Assembly (NCBI GenBank): GCA_035264765.1
Contig: DATFPQ010000214.1
Coordinates: 1-26,945 of the forward strand
Direction: 5' to 3'
Length of the DNA: 26,945 nt
Origin: DATFPQ01 sp035264765
Lineage (GTDB): Bacteria > Actinomycetota > Actinomycetes > Actinomycetales > Angustibacteraceae
The notes beneath the pieces were generated by a model that had not been told where the DNA came from, searched no databases, and was given only the letters and a program-made list of their open reading frames with translations. A program made the translations under genes and the position numbers. The stretch's first letter is position 1; every line of letters starts with the position of its first letter. Positions 23,637 through 26,945 of the stretch are shown in pieces.

Positions 23637-23642
23637 AGCGTA
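23637..23642 (-). promoter_or_regulatory. Candidate -10 of metG (leaderless)
   Basis: TACGCT on the minus strand ends 6 nt before the metG ATG, the spacing expected if transcription begins at the start codon. It shares a 56-bp gap with the oppositely directed -10 of the VOC gene. Confidence 0.45.
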
Positions 23643-23673
23643 GTGATCGGTCCGGTTGCGCCCCGGGCTGGCC

Positions 23674-23679
23674 TAGCCT
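23674..23679 (+). promoter_or_regulatory. Candidate -10 of the VOC-domain gene (leaderless)
   Basis: TAGCCT ends 7 nt before the ATG at 23687; there is no good ribosome site. No clear -35 is visible. Confidence 0.4.
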
Positions 23680-23686
23680 CGGCGGA

Positions 23687-24409
23687 ATGAGCACTGCGTT
23701 CGAGCACGTCGTCCTGGAGGCGCTCGACCCCGTCGCGCAGGCGCGCTGGTGGGCCGAGGCGCTCGGCTGGCGCATCTGGTACCAGGACGACGACGAGGTC
23801 GACATCGACGCCCCGGACGGCGCCCTGCGGCTGGTGTTCGTGCCCGTGCCGCGGCTCACACCCCCCGGCCGGCTGCACCTCGACCTGGCCAGCCGCGACG
23901 CCGGGCACCAGCGCGAGCAGGTGTCGCGGCTGCTGGCGGCGGGCGCCCAGCGGGCCGACGTCGGTCAGGGGGACGTGCCGTGGGAGGTGCTCGCCGACCC
24001 CGAGGGGATGGTCTTCTGCGTCCTGGAGCCGCGTCCGGCCTACGCCGACGCCGGCGCCGTGGCCGCGATGGTGCTGCACGCGGTGGACCCGGAGGCCCTC
24101 GCCGGGTTCTGGGCCGCGGCGACCGGCTGGGAGCGTGCCGACACCGAGCTGGTGGCGCTGCGGAGCCCTTCGGGGGGCCCGTTCCTGGAGTTCTACCCGG
24201 CCGCGTCGCGGTCGTTCGGCCAGGACCACCGGCTGCACCTGGACGTCCGGCCGGCGCCCGGCTGCCCGCAGGCGGACGAGGTGCAGCGGCTGCGCGCGCT
24301 GGGCGCCGTGCCGCTCGACGTCGGTCAGGGGGACGTGCCGTGGGAGGTCCTCGCCGACCCCGAGGGCAACGCGTTCTGCGTGCTGTCGACGCCTCGGAAC
24401 GGGTCGTGA
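23687..24409 (+). CDS. VOC (glyoxalase-like) protein with two tandem domains
   Basis: 240 aa, made of two similar halves (about 1-118 and 119-240). Each starts with a beta-alpha segment (FEHVVLEALDPVAQARWWAE; MVLHAVDPEALAGFWAAATG), has a His-containing strand (GRLHLDLASRD; HRLHLDVRPAP) and ends with VGQGDVPWEVLADPEG then FCVL. This is the Glyoxalase-like (PF18029-type) fold common in actinobacteria, where function is mostly unknown. The last 50 nt of the two halves differ at only one or two positions (23957-24006 and 24317-24366). The stop overlaps the RidA-family start by four bases (GTGA), so the two are coupled. A role in small-molecule binding or detoxification is inferred only from the fold. 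Confidence 0.88.
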   Translation: MSTAFEHVVLEALDPVAQARWWAEALGWRIWYQDDDEVDIDAPDGALRLVFVPVPRLTPPGRLHLDLASRDAGHQREQVSRLLAAGAQRADVGQGDVPWEVLADPEGMVFCVLEPRPAYADAGAVAAMVLHAVDPEALAGFWAAATGWERADTELVALRSPSGGPFLEFYPAASRSFGQDHRLHLDVRPAPGCPQADEVQRLRALGAVPLDVGQGDVPWEVLADPEGNAFCVLSTPRNGS

Positions 24410-24801
24410 CCGGTCGGCGGCGGGCGTTCTCGGGTGGGCCGTTCGAGGACGTCGTCGGCTACTGCCGGGCGGTCCGCGCCGGTGACCAGGTATGGGTCTC
24501 CGGGACCACCGCCGCCGCGCCGGACGGCGGCCCCCCGGTGGGCGGGGACGACGCGTACGCCCAGACCGTCGAGGCGCTGCGCCGGATGGCCGCCGCGCTC
24601 GCCGAGGTCGGCGCCGGCCCGGCGGACGTCGTCCGCACCCGGATGTTCGTCACCGACATCGAGCGGTGGCCGGAGGTCGCGCGGGCGCACGCCGAGGTGT
24701 TCGGTGGGGTACGGCCGGCCGCCACGATGGTCGAGGTCTCCCGGCTGATCGCCCCGGGTCTGCTGGTGGAGGTGGAGGCCGACGCCTGGCTTGGCGGGTG
24801 A
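24406..24801 (+). CDS. RidA (YjgF/YER057c) family protein
   Basis: 131 aa from a GTG that overlaps the VOC gene stop (GTGA). YjgF-fold trimeric protein: FEDVVGYCRAVRAGDQVWVS, GTTAAAPDG, TVEALRRMAAALAEVGAGPA, DVVRTRMFVTDIERWPEVAR, AHAEVFGGVRPAATMVEVSR and VEVEADAWL. RidA enzymes hydrolyse reactive enamine/imine intermediates. The position equal to the catalytic Arg105 of E. coli RidA (PARSCVEV) reads PAATMVEV here, so Ala replaces Arg and it is probably not a canonical deaminase but one of the Arg-lacking Rid subfamilies. A second, 5'-damaged copy lies 2013 bp to the right. Confidence 0.9.
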   Translation: MTGRRRAFSGGPFEDVVGYCRAVRAGDQVWVSGTTAAAPDGGPPVGGDDAYAQTVEALRRMAAALAEVGAGPADVVRTRMFVTDIERWPEVARAHAEVFGGVRPAATMVEVSRLIAPGLLVEVEADAWLGG

Positions 24802-24932
24802 GCGCCAAGCTGGCCTGCGACGGTAGCGGCGACCCGTGGCCTGCATCGCGGCCGGTGGAGTCAACGAGCCGACGGCCGACCCAGGACGGTGAACTGCCCT
24901 TCGCGAACCAGCAGCGGCAGCCTTGTGAGCCG
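24544..24932 (+). repeat. Segmental duplication, copy A
   Basis: Pairs with 26557-26945 at a constant offset of 2013 bp with no indel. It covers the last two thirds of the RidA-family gene, the 59-bp gap and the last 72 bp of the glycosyltransferase gene. From 24592 on I count 13 differences in 341 bp: 12 in the RidA coding part and 1 after its stop. To the left of 24592 the copies diverge quickly. The true right end is hidden because copy B runs off the window. Confidence 0.9.
24789..24810. terminator. Hairpin across the RidA-family stop codon
   Basis: GCTTGGCG/CGCCAAGC is an 8-bp stem with a 6-nt loop that holds the TGA. It lies between the convergent RidA-family and glycosyltransferase genes. 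In copy B (26802-26823) the changes break the stem. Confidence 0.4.
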
Positions 24933-26456
24933 CTGCGTCGTGGTCGCACTGAGCCCGGTCTCGGGCCGTGCGAGGACGGTGGTCGACCCTGCGGTGAGGT
25001 AGCGCTGCATGAGCCCCTGCCACAGCGCATTCCGCTGCCGGACCACAGGGACGCCGTCCGGGCCGCGCGGCCGGTCGCCGTGGTGCTCCTCGCCCATCAC
25101 GTCCACCACCAGCGGGCAGCCGCGGTCGAGGTCCCGGCTCAGCACGTCCAGCAGTACTGGGACGATCGGCACGTCGGTGACCAGGCACGGCCGCGCGGCA
25201 ACGTACGGCCGCAGCCGGGTAGCCGGGAAGGCGACGCCGTGCGGCGCGGCCACGGTCCTGACGTGGACAGCCAGCAGCGCGACCAGCACGAGCAGGGCAG
25301 GGGCCGCGGCGCGGGTCACCCATCGGCGACGGCGCGGTGCCGGCACGCGCCCCTTCGCCGACTCCCGCCATGGCTGGCTGAACGCCGCCGACTGGCTGAA
25401 CGCCCCCGGCTGGCTCAACGCCGCCGTGGCGTCGGCCAGCACGAGCGCAAAGGGAACCGCCGCGAAGGCCGCGTAGTGGTCGAACATCGTCGGCACGCTC
25501 AGCAGCACCCCGACCGAGACGGCCAGCAGCAGGACGTGGACCCTCGCTTCGGGTCGGCTCCACGCGAGCAGCGCGATCCCCACGGTCAGCAGGCACACCG
25601 ACAGCAGGGCCAGATCGACGGCGGCCATGGGGAGGTTGCCGCTGAGGGGCTGGAGGCCTCCAATCTCCCTCAACCGTTCGACCACCGTGGTGCCGTCCCG
25701 CGGGCGGCCCATCTGGTCGAGGACCACCATGCGGAGCAGGGCGTCCCACAGCGTGAGGAACGGCGCGAGAACGACCGCTCCCGCGATCGCCGCTCCGGCC
25801 GCCACCCGCACCGCCGACCGACGTCCAGACGACATCAGCTGCCACACCAGCAGCACAGCCAGCGGAGCCAACATCCAGATCTTGACGCAGGCGGCGAGCC
25901 CCATGGCCGCGCCCGCGGCCAGTTGGGCCCGCCCCGACACTGGGCGCATGGTGCGTCCCAGCAGCAGCAGCGCAACCAGCAGAGCGGTGTTGCCGCTTGC
26001 CTCCAGCAGCACGGTTCGCTCGGCGTAGATCGCCGGATACCAGAGGGCGTAACACAGGCCGGCCACCGTGGCGGGAACGAGGCCGTTTCGTGCCGCCACC
26101 CGCGTCACCAGTCCCGCGTTCAGTGCGCCGAGCGCACAGAACGCGACCCTGATCGCCAACAGCCCAAACGAGTCCGACGTAAGGCGACCGAACTCGGCGA
26201 ACGGCGCGGCCACCAGCAGGATCCCCGGCGGGTGGAGGAACAGAAAGTCCCGGTAAGGAAGGCGCCCGGAGAGCAATGCCACGGCGCCCGCGTAGTAGAC
26301 GCCGTCGTCGTATCCCTGAACGCTGCGCAGTCCCACCCCACCGAACGTCACCAGACGGATCAGGAAGGCCAGCACGACGACGGCCAACGTGATGGTTCGC
26401 AGCGACGGAGCCTGAAAAACTCGGCCCGCGTGGGTGTTTCGTGTCCCCCCGGTCAC
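24861..26456 (-). CDS. Multi-pass GT-C glycosyltransferase (ArnT/PMT-like)
   Basis: 531 aa from the GTG at 26456. About ten hydrophobic segments, the first TITLAVVVLAFLIRLVTFGG. The extracytoplasmic loop after it has SVQGYDDGVYYAGA, the acidic DD of GT-C enzymes that use lipid-linked sugars, then LPYRDFLFLHPPGILLVAAP. Later segments include AVYAER-like WYPAIYAERTVLLEASGNTA and MFDHYAAFAAVPFALVLAD. The C-terminal 170 residues are soluble and extracytoplasmic. An Ala-Phe-Ser-Gln repeat lies near residues 343-360. It should move a sugar from a polyprenyl-phosphate donor to a lipid, protein or glycan outside the membrane; acceptor unknown. It is convergent with the RidA-family gene, and its 3' end is repeated identically at the right edge of the window. 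Confidence 0.82.
   Translation of the reverse strand: MTGGTRNTHAGRVFQAPSLRTITLAVVVLAFLIRLVTFGGVGLRSVQGYDDGVYYAGAVALLSGRLPYRDFLFLHPPGILLVAAPFAEFGRLTSDSFGLLAIRVAFCALGALNAGLVTRVAARNGLVPATVAGLCYALWYPAIYAERTVLLEASGNTALLVALLLLGRTMRPVSGRAQLAAGAAMGLAACVKIWMLAPLAVLLVWQLMSSGRRSAVRVAAGAAIAGAVVLAPFLTLWDALLRMVVLDQMGRPRDGTTVVERLREIGGLQPLSGNLPMAAVDLALLSVCLLTVGIALLAWSRPEARVHVLLLAVSVGVLLSVPTMFDHYAAFAAVPFALVLADATAALSQPGAFSQSAAFSQPWRESAKGRVPAPRRRRWVTRAAAPALLVLVALLAVHVRTVAAPHGVAFPATRLRPYVAARPCLVTDVPIVPVLLDVLSRDLDRGCPLVVDVMGEEHHGDRPRGPDGVPVVRQRNALWQGLMQRYLTAGSTTVLARPETGLSATTTQRLTRLPLLVREGQFTVLGRPSAR
25375..25428. repeat. Three 18-bp tandem repeats inside the GT-C gene
   Basis: Three units starting TGGCTSAACGCC (25375-25392, 25393-25410, 25411-25428) encode, on the minus strand, the hexapeptide series ALSQPG, AFSQSA, AFSQPW. 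The frame is kept. It lies in a loop between a membrane segment and a basic stretch (APRRRRW). Confidence 0.85.
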
Positions 26457-26462
26457 CCGTTC

Positions 26463-26468
26463 AGGCTA
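26463..26468 (-). promoter_or_regulatory. Candidate -10 of the GT-C gene (leaderless)
   Basis: TAGCCT on the minus strand ends 6 nt before the GTG at 26456; no ribosome site is visible. The same hexamer precedes the VOC gene at nearly the same distance. Confidence 0.4.
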
Positions 26469-26556
26469 GGCAGCGCATCTCCACGGCCGCATGGGTTCGG
26501 GCAAATTGGGTCAACTCAACCGGGTCAGTCCCCGGCGCACGTGTCCCCCGGCCAGT

Positions 26557-26814
26557 GGGGACGACCACTTGGCGCCGACCGTTGAAGTGCCGCGCCGGGT
26601 GGCTGCCGCGCTCGCCGAGGTCGGGGCCGGCCCGGCGGACGTCGTCCGCACCCGGATGTTCGTCACCGACATCGAGCGGTGGCCGGAGGTCGCGCGGGCG
26701 CACGCCGAGGTTTTCGGCGCGGTGCGGCCGGCCGCCACGATGGTCGAGGTATCGCGGCTGATCGTCCCCGGCCTGCTGGTGGAGGTGGAGGCCGACGCCT
26801 GGCTGGGCGGCTGA
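26557..26814 (+). pseudogene. 5'-truncated or degraded second RidA-family gene
   Basis: From 26608 the translation equals the RidA-family protein at 24406-24801 except for two residues (G to A and A to V in VFGAVRPAATMVEV and RLIVPG). It ends with the same VEADAWLGG and a TGA at 26812-26814. The first 45 or so residues of the family are absent. An ATG at 26491 opens the frame, but its product begins MGSGKLGQLNRVS, unlike the family, and lacks the first beta strands. Of 12 base differences in the well-matched coding part, I count 10 as synonymous, so the copy was under selection after it split. It is now probably not functional. Confidence 0.7.
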
Positions 26815-26873
26815 GCGCCAAGCTGGCCTGCGACGGTGGCGGCGACCCGTGGCCTGCATCGCGGCCGGTGGAG

Positions 26874-26945
26874 TCAACGAGCCGACGGCCGACCCAGGAC
26901 GGTGAACTGCCCTTCGCGAACCAGCAGCGGCAGCCTTGTGAGCCG
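26874..26945 (-). CDS. 3' end of a second GT-C glycosyltransferase gene (partial)
   Basis: The last 24 codons, including the TGA at 26876-26874, are identical base for base to the end of the glycosyltransferase gene at 24861-26456; the product end is LVREGQFTVLGRPSAR. The rest lies outside the window, so whether the gene is complete, a paralogue or only a fragment is not known. Confidence 0.65.
   Translation of the reverse strand, partial: RLTRLPLLVREGQFTVLGRPSAR

Larger units (their letters stand above)
26557..26945 (+). repeat. Segmental duplication, copy B (continues past window)
   Basis: Partner of 24544-24932, in direct orientation, offset 2013 bp. The 131 bp after the RidA-type stop (26815-26945) differ from copy A at one base. 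The repeat reaches the last base of the window, so its full length is unknown. Confidence 0.9.

Noticed and set aside
25375..25428. Short repeats as a possible CRISPR array
   Set aside because: The units are 18 bp, contiguous without spacers, in frame inside a coding sequence, and no cas gene is present.
24492..26585. A plus-strand open frame of about 700 codons across the right end
   Set aside because: Antisense to the GT-C gene and out of frame with the RidA-family gene; Arg/Gln/His-rich product without a domain.
26491..26814. Second RidA-type frame as an intact gene
   Set aside because: The first third does not match the family and the early beta strands are missing, so I call it a damaged copy; expression data could change this.
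24544..26945. Duplication as a pure assembly artefact
   Set aside because: The copies differ at 13 or more positions, mostly silent changes in the coding part, which an artefact would not produce; the identical right end still deserves a long-read check.

Overview
The window is strongly G+C-rich, with many GTG starts, 1-4 base gene overlaps (ATGA, GTGA) and TANNNT -10 elements close to start codons. This points to a high-GC actinobacterium; I cannot name the genus. The housekeeping block pth-rplY-prs-glmU plus a TetR gene, with ispE-rsmA and tatD-metG further right, is the neighbourhood around Rv1007c-Rv1019 of Mycobacterium tuberculosis, so this is core chromosome with accessory insertions.

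Layout. 1-3879: an envelope/exopolysaccharide block on the minus strand, with a secreted DNRLRE-domain protein (3' end off the window), a GT4 glycosyltransferase and a polyprenyl-phosphate sugar transferase that primes polymer synthesis. 3880-8044: pth, rplY, prs, glmU and tRNA-Gln, all minus strand and tightly packed. 8140-11249: a TetR regulator, the divergent pair tam/tamR (trans-aconitate methyltransferase and its MarR-family regulator, with two operator-like palindromes between them) and an orphan comB-like phosphatase. 11451-15088: a Uup-like ABC-F ATPase, ispE and rsmA. 15254-20917: a sugar cassette (PfkB kinase, GH4 glycosidase, solute-binding lipoprotein, two permeases) between rsmA and tatD, where many actinobacteria carry rpfB. 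20918-23630: tatD and metG. 23687-26945: a double-domain VOC protein, a RidA-family protein, a multi-TM GT-C glycosyltransferase, and a second copy of the ridA 3' end followed by the 3' end of a second glycosyltransferase gene, cut by the window end.

How it works together. The sugar cassette should import an oligosaccharide (no ATPase of its own, so a shared MsiK-type ATPase is likely), hydrolyse it with the GH4 enzyme and phosphorylate a product with the PfkB kinase. The first permease gene follows the tatD stop codon with no gap. The tam/tamR control region has one palindrome over the predicted tam -10/start and another over the predicted -35 regions of both genes. The right end shows a segmental duplication with a 2013-bp period.

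I found no CRISPR array, insertion sequence, prophage or obvious toxin/defence system. The most unusual items are the duplicated ridA/glycosyltransferase unit, the cassette in the rpfB position, the tam/tamR operator layout and a 78-nt hairpin upstream of rsmA that folds better as minus-strand RNA. None of these is proof of a new system.
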